Assembly (NCBI GenBank): GCA_002313415.1 | Contig: DCBH01000088.1 | Span: 33,250-48,762, forward strand | Reading direction: 5' to 3' | From: Flavobacteriales bacterium UBA1112 | Lineage (GTDB): Bacteria; Bacteroidota; Bacteroidia; Flavobacteriales_D; Sanyastnellaceae | DNA: 15,513 nt | In this document: piece after piece, positions 6,946-14,594 of the stretch | Layout of the letters: each line of letters begins with the position of its first letter | Position numbering within the stretch: position 1 is the first letter of the stretch | Translations under genes and position numbers: made by a program | The notes under the pieces: model-generated | Seen by the model: only the letters and a program-made list of their open reading frames with translations | What the model was told of the DNA's origin: nothing | The model's database searches: none

Positions 6946-9185
6946 TGCAGGACAAGAGGTTTGAGGCCATGGACAAACAAAATTTCACCCAAACCATTGA
7001 AACGCTCAAAGGCATCTTCCCCCATGGTTTCAATATCTCGTTGGGTGAATCCCAAAATGACAAGGTCCGCACCGCCAGATTTGTTCTTGACAGTCTGCAC
7101 CGAACTGCCTTCATAGGAGACATGTTCAATGTTTTGTTCAGCGATGGGCAAGCGTCCCTTCAAGATGCTTTCGCGTAACGCTTCTTCCTCTTCCTTCGCC
7201 CTTTCCCCATCGTAGAGAAAAAATACGCTGATGCTAGCCTCATCCCATTCGGGATGGCCTTGAAGAATGTAGGCGAGTAAAATCATCAAGCTCGAATTGC
7301 TTGCATCGTCGGGATTGATCCACAAGTGAATGTCGTGCTTGTTCCCAAACTCTCGTCCACTGCTGCGGAGCAATGCCAAGTCCAATCCCGCCGCAACAAG
7401 CAAAGAAAAATTGTCCAGGAGCTGATCGCGATTCGCAGAATGGTCAGGCGCATACTCCATCAAGAAGAGGTTGTTTCCCTTTCCCGAAATCCCTGGCAAT
7501 TGAATGCACTGGGCGATTGCCGATGTGTATGAAGGGCTGATGATGGTGTCGAGGTGGACACGGCTTTTATTTCCCCTGGCTCTTTTCACCAACTCAGCTT
7601 GTGCAAGACGAGCATCTTCTTGTGTTTCATTGCTCAAAAAGCCCTTGATGAAGTGCATGTAGGTTCCAAAACCGTGTCGATACGCCACCCATCTCACCAT
7701 GTCAAACCCCTCCTTTCTCATGAATGTGTCCGGGGAAATCGCCAAGACAAATGGACGCCAGCCAGTCGCCTCTTCCAAATCGTCGTCATCGCTCATTTGG
7801 AGTGCCAGCTGCAGGGCTCTTTGAAGTTGGAAAATGACCCCGCGAAAGAGCCGAACCATACCTTTTTGGCCGCCACCCCGACGCGACACCCAGGCGTGAA
7901 TGGCCGCCATAATCAGCAAGCTTGCGGTTGCATAAGTCGGATTCATTCCAAACATCAAAACGATGCACAGGACTGCACCCAACAAACTGATGGACCAATG
8001 AGATCGAAAGGTCGGACGGTAACTGGGGTCGGCCGCCATATGCTCCAAAAAGGAGACTAGACAAATGGCTCCGTAAGTCACCATGAAAAACATGGAAATA
8101 ATTTCAGCCACGGCGTTGATGTCGCCCATCAAAACAAAGGCAAAAGCAATCACACATGTGGTCAATGATGCTCGAACTGGCTCTTGTTCAGCGCCTCTGC
8201 CCTTTTTCAACCAATCACTCATGCCCTGGGGAAAGATGCCATCTGCGGCAATGGCTTGAAGTGTGCGTGGCGCAACCATGACGGAACCGAGCGCAGAACT
8301 CATCGCCGCCGCTGCCAACCCCACGGGAATGATGGGCCCCCAAAGGGCAATGTTCTCCATATACAACTCGTCCGTGGCCAAGGCCTCTAAAGGTGCCGAC
8401 CACCACAGTTTAATGGCAACTGCAATGTAAATGACAATCCCCACCGCAGTCGCCCAAATGGTACCCTTAGGGATGCTCACACTGGGGTCTTTTAAATCAC
8501 CACTCAGCCCCAGGCCAGCTGCAATTCCGGTGAATGCCGGAAAAATGAATGTAAAAACCTCAAAAAAGGAAAAGCGGCTTATCGTCGTTCCATCTGGCGC
8601 CAGAATCACATCGGCAATGGTTCCCACCGGATTCAAGTCAGGATTCCCAGGACCACTGCCCGCAAAAAACAAAAGCAAGGCTGCAAACAAAAGGACCACG
8701 ACCAAATAAAGCGCCTTCACTCCAAGATTGGCCCCTTTGCCAATCATCAAAATGGTGAGCAAGGTCATCACACCTAAGTTGACCCACATGGGATTGATGT
8801 AAATGCCATGAGCAACATCTGCCCATTGAATCAAGTCGCGACAAGCCACCGTAAAGGCAATGACATAAAATGCTACGCTAATGGCTTGAGAAAGGTACAG
8901 CGCAAGGCCAATGGCCCCACCTATATTTAATCCGAAAGACCTGGAAATCATATAATAAGCACCTCCGCCTTCTACCTTTTGATTGGTCGCAATCTCGGCC
9001 ACAGCCAATGCCGTCGGTACCGTAACCAAGTGTCCCACGAAGACAATTAACAAGGTGGATACAAGACCAACATGGGCCACCGCGTACCCAAAACGCAGGA
9101 AGAGTATGGCACCCAAAATCGTCGAAATGGCCGTCAAGAAGACGGGCCAAGTACCCATGGTTTTGAGATTGGGTTGCGACATCAT
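6942..9185 (-). CDS. SLC12-like cation-chloride cotransporter (APC superfamily)
   Basis: A 747-residue inner-membrane transporter. Residues about 12-432 hold roughly twelve hydrophobic helices, starting with GTWPVFLTAISTILGAILFLRFG, the characteristic first helix of the Na-K-Cl/K-Cl cotransporter family, followed by EGGGAYYMISRSFG, typical of the family's third helix region. Residues about 435-747 are soluble and match the layout of the SLC12 cytoplasmic C-terminal domain, ending in a conserved-looking LVILGFTQRDIETMGE segment. Eukaryotic relatives carry out electroneutral Na, K and Cl symport; substrates of bacterial members are poorly known, so ion identity is not assigned. The start is the first of two adjacent ATGs; it follows the nuclease-like gene by 50 bases and has a promoter-like box of its own. 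The stop overlaps the aroQ start. Confidence 0.88.
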   Translation of the reverse strand: MMSQPNLKTMGTWPVFLTAISTILGAILFLRFGYAVAHVGLVSTLLIVFVGHLVTVPTALAVAEIATNQKVEGGGAYYMISRSFGLNIGGAIGLALYLSQAISVAFYVIAFTVACRDLIQWADVAHGIYINPMWVNLGVMTLLTILMIGKGANLGVKALYLVVVLLFAALLLFFAGSGPGNPDLNPVGTIADVILAPDGTTISRFSFFEVFTFIFPAFTGIAAGLGLSGDLKDPSVSIPKGTIWATAVGIVIYIAVAIKLWWSAPLEALATDELYMENIALWGPIIPVGLAAAAMSSALGSVMVAPRTLQAIAADGIFPQGMSDWLKKGRGAEQEPVRASLTTCVIAFAFVLMGDINAVAEIISMFFMVTYGAICLVSFLEHMAADPSYRPTFRSHWSISLLGAVLCIVLMFGMNPTYATASLLIMAAIHAWVSRRGGGQKGMVRLFRGVIFQLQRALQLALQMSDDDDLEEATGWRPFVLAISPDTFMRKEGFDMVRWVAYRHGFGTYMHFIKGFLSNETQEDARLAQAELVKRARGNKSRVHLDTIISPSYTSAIAQCIQLPGISGKGNNLFLMEYAPDHSANRDQLLDNFSLLVAAGLDLALLRSSGREFGNKHDIHLWINPDDASNSSLMILLAYILQGHPEWDEASISVFFLYDGERAKEEEEALRESILKGRLPIAEQNIEHVSYEGSSVQTVKNKSGGADLVILGFTQRDIETMGEDAFERFNGLGEILFVHGLKPLVLQ

Positions 9186-9189
9186 GAGG

Positions 9190-9197
9190 GAAAGTTA
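9190..9197 (-). promoter_or_regulatory. Candidate -7 promoter box before the cotransporter gene
   Basis: On the minus strand TAACTTTC lies four bases before the ATG and matches TAnnTTTG at five of six fixed positions. A GTTG about 22 bases further upstream could be a poor -33 element. Together with the 50-base gap after the upstream gene, this suggests a separate promoter for the cotransporter and aroQ, with little or no 5' leader. Confidence 0.4.
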
Positions 9198-9235
9198 CGC
9201 TCATCAATCAGTGCTAAAACAACCGAATGTGGAGG

Positions 9236-10090
9236 TTATTCACGAGGAGGCATCCAAGAAACGACTGCATGCACGGGGAGATGGTCACTGATGAAAACAT
9301 CCTTTTTAATGATTTCGTCCACACAAGTCCATTCTGTATTTAGCCCCTTGACGTAAATCGCATCGATTTTGGGTCCGCCAGCGGACCCCTCGGGGTTGAA
9401 GGTGGTGTACGAGGGAAAGGACCTACGACATCGAGCCCTTAACGTGTTGTAAGTATCGGTAAAACCCGCATTGGAAAGTGCAAGACGACCCGCTCCTTGA
9501 GCTTCCTCATTGAAATCTCCGAGAACCACCGTTGCATCGGACTTATGAATGGCATCCAACGAGGCAATCAATTGTGCACTGGCCTCTCGTGCAACAGCCG
9601 AAACATGGCTCCAATGAGTGTTGTACACACGAATACGGCGCCCGGTATCCAATTGGTGGAACCATGCAACCGTAACAATTCGAGGCAAATCAGCCGACCA
9701 GCCTATCGCACCTGGTTTCTTCCAATCTACCGCCAACCACAGCGTCTCATGATGCAAGAGTTCCCACTTGTCGTGGTTGTAAAAAAGAGGGCACGATTCT
9801 CCACCTCCGTCAGCATCCCGCCCCCTCCCCACATACGACATCCATGGCAATCGATCAGCCACGTCTTTGACTTGGTGGGGCAACGTTTCTTGCAGCCCTA
9901 CGATGTCATAAAAACCCACAATTCGTGCCACTTCATCCCGGCGCTCAGTCCACTTCAATGGATCAGAGGGATTGTCGTAGCGCACATTGAATGTGGCAAG
10001 CGTCCACTCCCCTTCCCGCACTTGGGATTCGACTGATGTCACCACGGTGCACGCTAGGCCAAAACAAATCCAACGAGTCCATGACCACAT
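9236..10090 (-). CDS. Secreted endonuclease/exonuclease/phosphatase-family protein
   Basis: Metal-dependent phosphoesterase of the DNase I-like fold, 284 residues. An N-terminal hydrophobic stretch (about 7-20) ending VESQ suggests a signal peptide cleaved before Gln23; the Cys14 context does not fit a lipobox. Active-site pattern is complete: Asn35 in TFNVRYDN, Glu68 in LQET, His159 in NTHW, Asp192 and Asn194 in LGDFN, Asp243 in KIDAIYV, and Asp269-His270 in SDH. The subgroup with FNVRYDN near the start is common in Bacteroidota and is usually annotated only as an endonuclease/exonuclease/phosphatase family protein; substrates may be nucleic acid, phospholipid head groups or sugar phosphates, and the sequence does not decide. 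It diverges from the RNA methyltransferase gene across 70 bases and is followed after 50 bases by the cotransporter. Confidence 0.9.
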   Translation of the reverse strand: MWSWTRWICFGLACTVVTSVESQVREGEWTLATFNVRYDNPSDPLKWTERRDEVARIVGFYDIVGLQETLPHQVKDVADRLPWMSYVGRGRDADGGGESCPLFYNHDKWELLHHETLWLAVDWKKPGAIGWSADLPRIVTVAWFHQLDTGRRIRVYNTHWSHVSAVAREASAQLIASLDAIHKSDATVVLGDFNEEAQGAGRLALSNAGFTDTYNTLRARCRRSFPSYTTFNPEGSAGGPKIDAIYVKGLNTEWTCVDEIIKKDVFISDHLPVHAVVSWMPPRE

Positions 10091-10094
10091 TCAA

Positions 10095-10102
10095 CGAAGG
10101 TA
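10095..10102 (-). promoter_or_regulatory. Candidate -7 promoter box before the phosphoesterase gene
   Basis: On the minus strand TACCTTCG stands four bases before the ATG and matches TAnnTTTG at five of six fixed positions. No clear TTTG is found 19-21 bases upstream. It forms a near-perfect inverted pair with the box of the divergent methyltransferase gene: cGAAGGTAC at 10095-10103 against GTACCTTTG at 10147-10155, with one mismatch in nine. Confidence 0.4.
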
Positions 10103-10147
10103 CTGAAGTCGTCGGGGGAACTTCGCTGCCGAGGTATCCTCCCCACG

Positions 10148-10155
10148 TACCTTTG
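10148..10155 (+). promoter_or_regulatory. Candidate -7 promoter box before the RNA methyltransferase gene
   Basis: TACCTTTG is an exact match to the Bacteroidota -7 consensus TAnnTTTG and lies five bases before the ATG at 10161. A TTCG at 10122-10125 is the only candidate -33 element and is weak. Transcription from this box would start at about the first codon. Confidence 0.45.
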
Positions 10156-10160
10156 AATGC

Positions 10161-11636
10161 ATGGGAGGACATCGTCGCATCAAACGCACATTTCAAAAAG
10201 GACAGGTGCTTCGACTGACCATCACAGACATGGCTTTTGGAGGTAAGGGCATTGCCCGTGTCGAAACTGAAAATGGTCCCTTCGTGGTGTTTGTGCAAAA
10301 TGCTTTTCCAGGCCAGATTGTGGATGCGCAAGTCGCAAAGTGCAAGGCGCGCCACGCCGAATGCCGTCTCCTTTGCGTGATTGAACATGCGGCCTTTGAA
10401 ATGCCCCCTCCTTTTCAGCCCATCCCTGGTGCTCCCTACGCTTCCGTTCCAATTGAGATGCAACACGAATGGAAAACAAAGACGGCGCTCGACCTCTATC
10501 GCAAAATTGGACAAGTAGAAGACATTGACTCAGTGTATCAAGGCTTTGTACCCTCCCCTCTGTGTTGGCACTACCGAAACAAAATGGAATACAGCTTTTC
10601 GGAAATCCGCCATGATTTGAAGTCAGATGAAAAGGTGGATGACTTTGGGCTAGGATTCAAACACCGAGGGACGTGGTGGGCGGTTGAAAACCTCGATGGT
10701 GACAGCGGACTCTTTGACGAACTCGTTGAGTCGACCCTGCATCAGGTTCGCGCGTGGTGTGAACAAACTGGTTTACCAGCATGGCATCCGCCGAAACGCA
10801 AAGGCTTCTTCAGATTTTTAGTCGTACGTAAGAGCTATGCCAACGACGGCTTGCTCGTGAATTTGGTCACCACGTCTGACGCAGCACTCGACGTGAATGG
10901 ATTCATCGAATGCATTCGTAAGCTTTGGGGAGACCGTGTGCAAGGAATCATTCACACCATCAACGACGACAAAGGTGAACGCGTTGAAGCCAGAGAAGGA
11001 GAGTCAAGTGTAATCTGGGGAGCAAGCACCATTACAGAAATGTTGTACGGCTTGTCCTTTGGCATCAGCATGGGGTCCTTTTTTCAGACCAATCCCAAGT
11101 CTGCTGAGCAATTGTACGCCGAGGTGCTTGCGCTTGCCCTTGACGGCGTCGACAACCGGCCGCAAGATGTCATCATGGACCTGTTTTGCGGGACAGGCAC
11201 AATTGGTCAGCTTGTATCCAAACACGCCAAAACCCCAGTTGTAGGCGTTGACATTGTGCAAAGTGCAATTCAAGATGCTCGTGACGCAGCCAAACAAAAT
11301 GGTTTGACAAACGTGGAGTTTGTCGCTGCTGATGCAGGCAAGTTTCTACTGGAGCATCCTGAATACAAGGGGAAAATTCATACTGTCATCTTAGATCCCC
11401 CTCGCGCAGGAATTTCTCCCAAAACCCTTCGCAAAGTCATGAGACTAGGGGCACAACGCCTGGTTTACGTTAGTTGCAATCCTGCCACTCAAGCACGCGA
11501 CCTCGTCGAATTGCGTGAGCAGGGTTATCAGCTTAAGTCGCTCAAGCTCGTCGATCAATTTCCACATACCGCGCATGTCGAGGCGGTGGCTTGCATTGAA
11601 AAAAACGAAACATTTCAACCGAACTTAGAGGCATGA
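10161..11636 (+). CDS. rlmD: RlmD/TrmA-family RNA (uracil-C5)-methyltransferase lacking the iron-sulfur cysteines
   Basis: SAM-dependent enzyme making 5-methyluridine in RNA; the closest named family is 23S rRNA m5U1939 methyltransferase RlmD. The 491 residues contain an N-terminal TRAM RNA-binding domain (about 12-75), a central domain, and a Rossmann methyltransferase domain with FFQTNP (Gln309), DLFCGTGTIG at 340-349, DPPR at 412-415, the catalytic Cys439 in SCNP and the general base Glu474 in HTAHVE. All are intact. The [4Fe-4S] region normally reading CPHFGVCGGC is replaced by a cysteine-free FQPIPGAPYASV stretch, and the later cluster cysteine also seems absent, so this is probably a cluster-free form; its exact target (23S positions or tRNA U54) is uncertain. 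The ATG start is supported by the promoter-like box just upstream. The TGA overlaps the next ATG by four bases. Confidence 0.87.
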   Translation: MGGHRRIKRTFQKGQVLRLTITDMAFGGKGIARVETENGPFVVFVQNAFPGQIVDAQVAKCKARHAECRLLCVIEHAAFEMPPPFQPIPGAPYASVPIEMQHEWKTKTALDLYRKIGQVEDIDSVYQGFVPSPLCWHYRNKMEYSFSEIRHDLKSDEKVDDFGLGFKHRGTWWAVENLDGDSGLFDELVESTLHQVRAWCEQTGLPAWHPPKRKGFFRFLVVRKSYANDGLLVNLVTTSDAALDVNGFIECIRKLWGDRVQGIIHTINDDKGERVEAREGESSVIWGASTITEMLYGLSFGISMGSFFQTNPKSAEQLYAEVLALALDGVDNRPQDVIMDLFCGTGTIGQLVSKHAKTPVVGVDIVQSAIQDARDAAKQNGLTNVEFVAADAGKFLLEHPEYKGKIHTVILDPPRAGISPKTLRKVMRLGAQRLVYVSCNPATQARDLVELREQGYQLKSLKLVDQFPHTAHVEAVACIEKNETFQPNLEA

Positions 11637-12157
11637 GTACAATTTTAGACTTGGTCATGTCCCATGAAACCGTGATCCGGAAATTGGATCGCATGGCACG
11701 CGAGATTTTGGAAATTCACTACAATGAAAAGGAGGTGGTGTTGATTGGTGTCGACGGCCAAGGCTTGGCTGTGTGCGAAGCTTTGGCCAACAGAATAAGC
11801 GAACTTTCCTCCATTGAAGTCGTGAAGGGGTGCATGTCGATGCAGAAAGATGCACCTCTTGATCACCCCCTCGAGTGCAATCTCGACGCTGAAGCTCTAG
11901 AAGACAGAATCGTGTTCTTAATTGATGATGTACTCAATTCGGGGCGCACGCTCATCCATGGGGTTCAACACCTCCTTGAGGGACGTCCACGTGAAGTGCA
12001 CACGGCAGTTCTGGTCGATCGCAAGCACCGTTCTTTTCCCATTCGCGCCGATTTCTGCGGAATGACATTAAGCACTCAATTGAATGAACACATCGTGGTA
12101 GACCTCAGTGATCAGGATTGTGCAACAGTGCATGTTGAGCGACCACTTGCATCTTAA
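11633..12157 (+). CDS. PyrR-like phosphoribosyltransferase domain protein
   Basis: Type I phosphoribosyltransferase fold, 174 residues. The PRPP-binding signature FLIDDVLNSGRTL lies at about 95-107, with Asp98-Asp99 as the acidic pair and the following SGRT loop binding the 5'-phosphate. VVLIGVDGQGLAVCEAL at 35-51 is the usual pyrophosphate-loop region, though it has Asp-Gly-Gln-Gly where PyrR has a more basic loop. Length and layout are close to PyrR (UMP-sensing attenuator and weak uracil phosphoribosyltransferase), but no pyrimidine genes are nearby and the substrate is not evident. The start overlaps the methyltransferase stop (ATGA). It converges on aroK with only four bases between stop codons; I recall this PRTase/shikimate-kinase pairing from other Bacteroidota. 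Confidence 0.85.
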   Translation: MSTILDLVMSHETVIRKLDRMAREILEIHYNEKEVVLIGVDGQGLAVCEALANRISELSSIEVVKGCMSMQKDAPLDHPLECNLDAEALEDRIVFLIDDVLNSGRTLIHGVQHLLEGRPREVHTAVLVDRKHRSFPIRADFCGMTLSTQLNEHIVVDLSDQDCATVHVERPLAS

Positions 12158-12161
12158 AAAA

Positions 12162-12701
12162 TCAAGCGTCCAAACGCCATTGAATGCCAGCAAGTGCCTC
12201 GTCAATTGCCTCAGTGGAGTTTAAATTTTGTCGCCATGTGATGTGCGCAGAGCCATAGCACGCAGCTCGAGTCAACAACATGCGCTCCACGGTTCTTTGA
12301 AGGTCTTTTCCCCTTTGGTTTCGAATCAATGGTCGGTGCTCTTGCCCCTGAACCAAACGAGCGAGAAGGACCTCAATCGGTGGTTGTAAAGCGACAACCA
12401 AGGACCTGCGGCGCATCCATTCCATTGCGCCCTCGGCACAAGGAGTCCCACCTCCCGTCGCCAAAACGATGGGTTCATCTGGACGCAAAGCGTCAGACAA
12501 TGCATCTTGCTCAGCCTCTCTAAAAGCAGCTTCTCCCAGCGAATTGAACGCCTCGTGTACAGGCATGCCGAGCATTTCTTCCACCACCTTATCTGTATCC
12601 ACAAAGGGACGATCCAATCGCTGGGCCAACTTGGCTCCTACTGTGGATTTCCCAGAACCCATGAAACCGATCAGAGAAAGATGTATAAAGGAGTTACTCA
12701 A
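12162..12701 (-). CDS. aroK: Shikimate kinase
   Basis: Phosphorylates shikimate with ATP, fifth step of the shikimate pathway; cytoplasmic. Numbering from the TTG at 12701 (179 residues): P-loop GFMGSGKST at 12-20, Asp35 and Asp37 in VDTD (Mg and shikimate), Arg61 in FREAE, GGG at 83-85, the lid Arg123 in HRPL, and Arg145 with Tyr149 in TRAACY. This matches the normal shikimate kinase plan and length. The frame also allows an ATG at 12770 (202 residues), but that would overlap the upstream hydrolase gene by 59 bases and add a 23-residue extension the family does not need. The TTG start has an A-rich region upstream. It is the last gene of the minus-strand run starting with the sugar transferase; aroQ sits in another unit. 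Confidence 0.93.
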   Translation of the reverse strand: MSNSFIHLSLIGFMGSGKSTVGAKLAQRLDRPFVDTDKVVEEMLGMPVHEAFNSLGEAAFREAEQDALSDALRPDEPIVLATGGGTPCAEGAMEWMRRRSLVVALQPPIEVLLARLVQGQEHRPLIRNQRGKDLQRTVERMLLTRAACYGSAHITWRQNLNSTEAIDEALAGIQWRLDA

Positions 12702-12711
12702 AATGCTATTT

Positions 12712-13326
12712 TTATTTGATGTCGACAGCGAAAAGGTCGCGACCCTCCAAAGTTCCAACGAGTCGGTCACCAGATTTGACAGGAGCCACTCCCGCAGGTG
12801 TACCTGTAAAAAGGAGGTCTCCCACTTTCAGGGTCATGAATCTAGAAACTTCGGCAATTAGCTGATTGACTGAAAACAACATGTTTTGGGTACATCCCTC
12901 TTGAAGAACGTTGTCTCGATTGGAAAGTGTGAATCTCAAGTCTTGTACATCTCGACCAAGGTCACCAAGGGAAATGAATTCGCCGACGACTGCTGAACCG
13001 TCAAAAGCTTTGGCCCGTTCCCATGGATGACCGTTGGCCTTGAGACGCATTTGGACATCGCGTGCAGTCAAATCCAATCCAAGACCAATCTCAGAATAGT
13101 AACGCGGTGCATGTTCCTCTGAAATCGTTTTTCCCACCCGGTCGATTTTAACCACCAGCTCCACCTCGTGATGCACCTCGTTCGTCCACTCTGGAATGTA
13201 AAAGGGATGTTTGTGGCTGAGAATCGAACTCTGTGGCTTCAGAAAAATCACAGGCTCTGAAGGCACTGGATTGCCCAATTCAAGAGCGTGATTGGCATAA
13301 TTTCTGCCGATGCAGATGATTTTCAT
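12712..13326 (-). CDS. Fumarylacetoacetate hydrolase-family protein (acylpyruvase-like)
   Basis: Small single-domain FAH-fold enzyme of 204 residues, closest in layout to the FAHD1/YcgM group that hydrolyses acylpyruvates or decarboxylates oxaloacetate. Visible features: CIGRNYANHALEL at 5-17, PVIFLKPQSS at 25-34, the metal ligands Glu54 and Glu56 in HHEVELVV with Asp85 in LGLDLTARD, Lys106 in ERAKAFDGS, and LLFTGTPAGVAPVKSGD near the C-terminus. I chose the ATG at 13326 because MKIICIGRNY is the canonical opening; a TTG at 13341 would add five residues and overlap the OmpA-domain gene. It lies 11 bases after that gene and is followed closely by aroK. The precise substrate cannot be read from the sequence. 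Confidence 0.92.
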   Translation of the reverse strand: MKIICIGRNYANHALELGNPVPSEPVIFLKPQSSILSHKHPFYIPEWTNEVHHEVELVVKIDRVGKTISEEHAPRYYSEIGLGLDLTARDVQMRLKANGHPWERAKAFDGSAVVGEFISLGDLGRDVQDLRFTLSNRDNVLQEGCTQNMLFSVNQLIAEVSRFMTLKVGDLLFTGTPAGVAPVKSGDRLVGTLEGRDLFAVDIK

Positions 13327-13337
13327 GGAATTCGGAA

Positions 13338-14591
13338 TCAATCGTTCACAAAGAACGCCACCTCCACCCGTCTGTCCAAAGCGCCACGGTTCGAAGCTCG
13401 CTCCTCACCAAAATAATTGAGTACGACACGCGTAGACTGCACCCCACTTTCCAACAAAATTTTCTGAACCGATTGGGCCCGCTTCTTAGATAGGGCCAAA
13501 TTCGCGGCTCGATTGCCTGTCATGTCCGCGTGACCAGTGCATACAACCCGCAATCGGGGGTACATGCCGAGGTACTCGATGACCTCATTCAATTGAAGCT
13601 GTGCTGTCAGCGTCAAACGAGCACTTCCCTCATAAAATTGAACGTCAAAAGACGACGGCAACTGAAGCGCTGCCAATGCAGGATCGTCGGAGGGTTCGGG
13701 ACGTTGGGGATTCCAGGTTTGAGATGCCAAATCCCTCGTATCGACATTCAAAGCACCGGCATTGGAATTCTCCAACTTTTGAATGCGTCCCTCCTGTGCT
13801 TCCACCAAGTTCAAGATGCGCTGCATCATGTCTTGCATCGTCTGCCATTCACTCGAGGGTGAAATGCCTGAATTTCTCGGTTCATCATCTTCGGGCCACG
13901 TGCTGTCATCTCCGCCATTCAACAAGGACATGGTCTCCAAGTTGACATCGAGTTCAATCGGTTCGAGCTGAACGTTGTCCTCTGGATTGGTCCAGCGAGA
14001 CAATTCCTCGATGGGCATGCTTTGCTCCACAGTACCGATCTTTTGTAGAAGACCTCGATTGACAAAACGCCCAAGTTCAACTCCACATTGCAGCAGGATT
14101 TCTTGAATGCGTTGCTCAATCAAGACATAGGTTCTCTCCTCAAAACTTCGTGTTCCTGAACCACGCATTCGCTCCACATCGCGCATGTCGAGTTCTTCGA
14201 AATCCAGCAAAAGCATGGAAACTTCTTCCGAAAAACCCTTGAATTCTTTTTGACCTGCGAAAGAACGGATTCCCATCAAATCTCTCACCAGTCGCTGCAT
14301 GTCCTTCCCCAAGGTCCGTATGGGGGAAGACCAGCCGATGTCATCCTCTGACACACTCATCTCACCTCGCAAGAGCACACCTAGCGCTTCCACTGCCAAT
14401 CCCCGAAGTTGCTCCAACTCAGGATCAGGTGCCGTCGAATAATAATTGACAACCAGAGTACCCTCTTTGCTGTTGGTTTTGACCACATTTTCTTGGGCAT
14501 GCCCCACCAAAGCGCTCGTGATTAGCATAGAGCACGCCAAAAAGCGCCACACGACAAGTGGCGTGACCCGGATTTGGCCAAGGGCGATCAT
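13338..14591 (-). CDS. OmpA-family peptidoglycan-binding envelope protein
   Basis: Exported protein of 417 residues from the ATG at 14591; a TTG six bases upstream is less likely, as it falls inside a promoter-like box. A hydrophobic segment ending LVGHAQ near residue 33 is a probable signal peptide. Residues about 35-240 are acidic, mostly helical and not recognised by me. A short coiled-coil-like stretch follows (WQTMQDMMQRILNLVEAQ). The last ~105 residues are an OmpA C-terminal domain: GHADMTGNRAANLALSKKRA carries the usual Asp and Arg positions, and DRRVEVAF ends the fold, so it probably binds peptidoglycan. There is no beta-barrel domain or lipobox, so it is likely periplasmic rather than a classical porin. 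It follows the sugar transferase gene by 27 AT-rich bases and precedes the hydrolase gene by 11. Confidence 0.85.
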   Translation of the reverse strand: MIALGQIRVTPLVVWRFLACSMLITSALVGHAQENVVKTNSKEGTLVVNYYSTAPDPELEQLRGLAVEALGVLLRGEMSVSEDDIGWSSPIRTLGKDMQRLVRDLMGIRSFAGQKEFKGFSEEVSMLLLDFEELDMRDVERMRGSGTRSFEERTYVLIEQRIQEILLQCGVELGRFVNRGLLQKIGTVEQSMPIEELSRWTNPEDNVQLEPIELDVNLETMSLLNGGDDSTWPEDDEPRNSGISPSSEWQTMQDMMQRILNLVEAQEGRIQKLENSNAGALNVDTRDLASQTWNPQRPEPSDDPALAALQLPSSFDVQFYEGSARLTLTAQLQLNEVIEYLGMYPRLRVVCTGHADMTGNRAANLALSKKRAQSVQKILLESGVQSTRVVLNYFGEERASNRGALDRRVEVAFFVND

Positions 14592-14594
14592 ACT

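Noticed and set aside
7554..8060. Plus-strand open frame of 168 codons within the cotransporter gene
   Set aside because: It is antisense to a recognised transporter, has low-complexity-like composition, and has no recognisable motif.
9236..10090. Lipoprotein signal at Cys14 of the phosphoesterase
   Set aside because: The residues before the Cys (Gly-Leu-Ala) do not fit the lipobox at -3; an ordinary signal peptide ending VES before Gln23 fits better.
10114..10144. Imperfect inverted repeat (GGGGGA against TCCTCCCC) in the divergent intergene
   Set aside because: The arms are about four to six G/C bases with a loop over 20 bases; this is likely by chance.
12702..12770. N-terminal extension of shikimate kinase from an ATG at 12770
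   Set aside because: It would overlap the upstream gene by 59 bases and add 23 residues before a canonical kinase start; the TTG at 12701 gives the normal family length.
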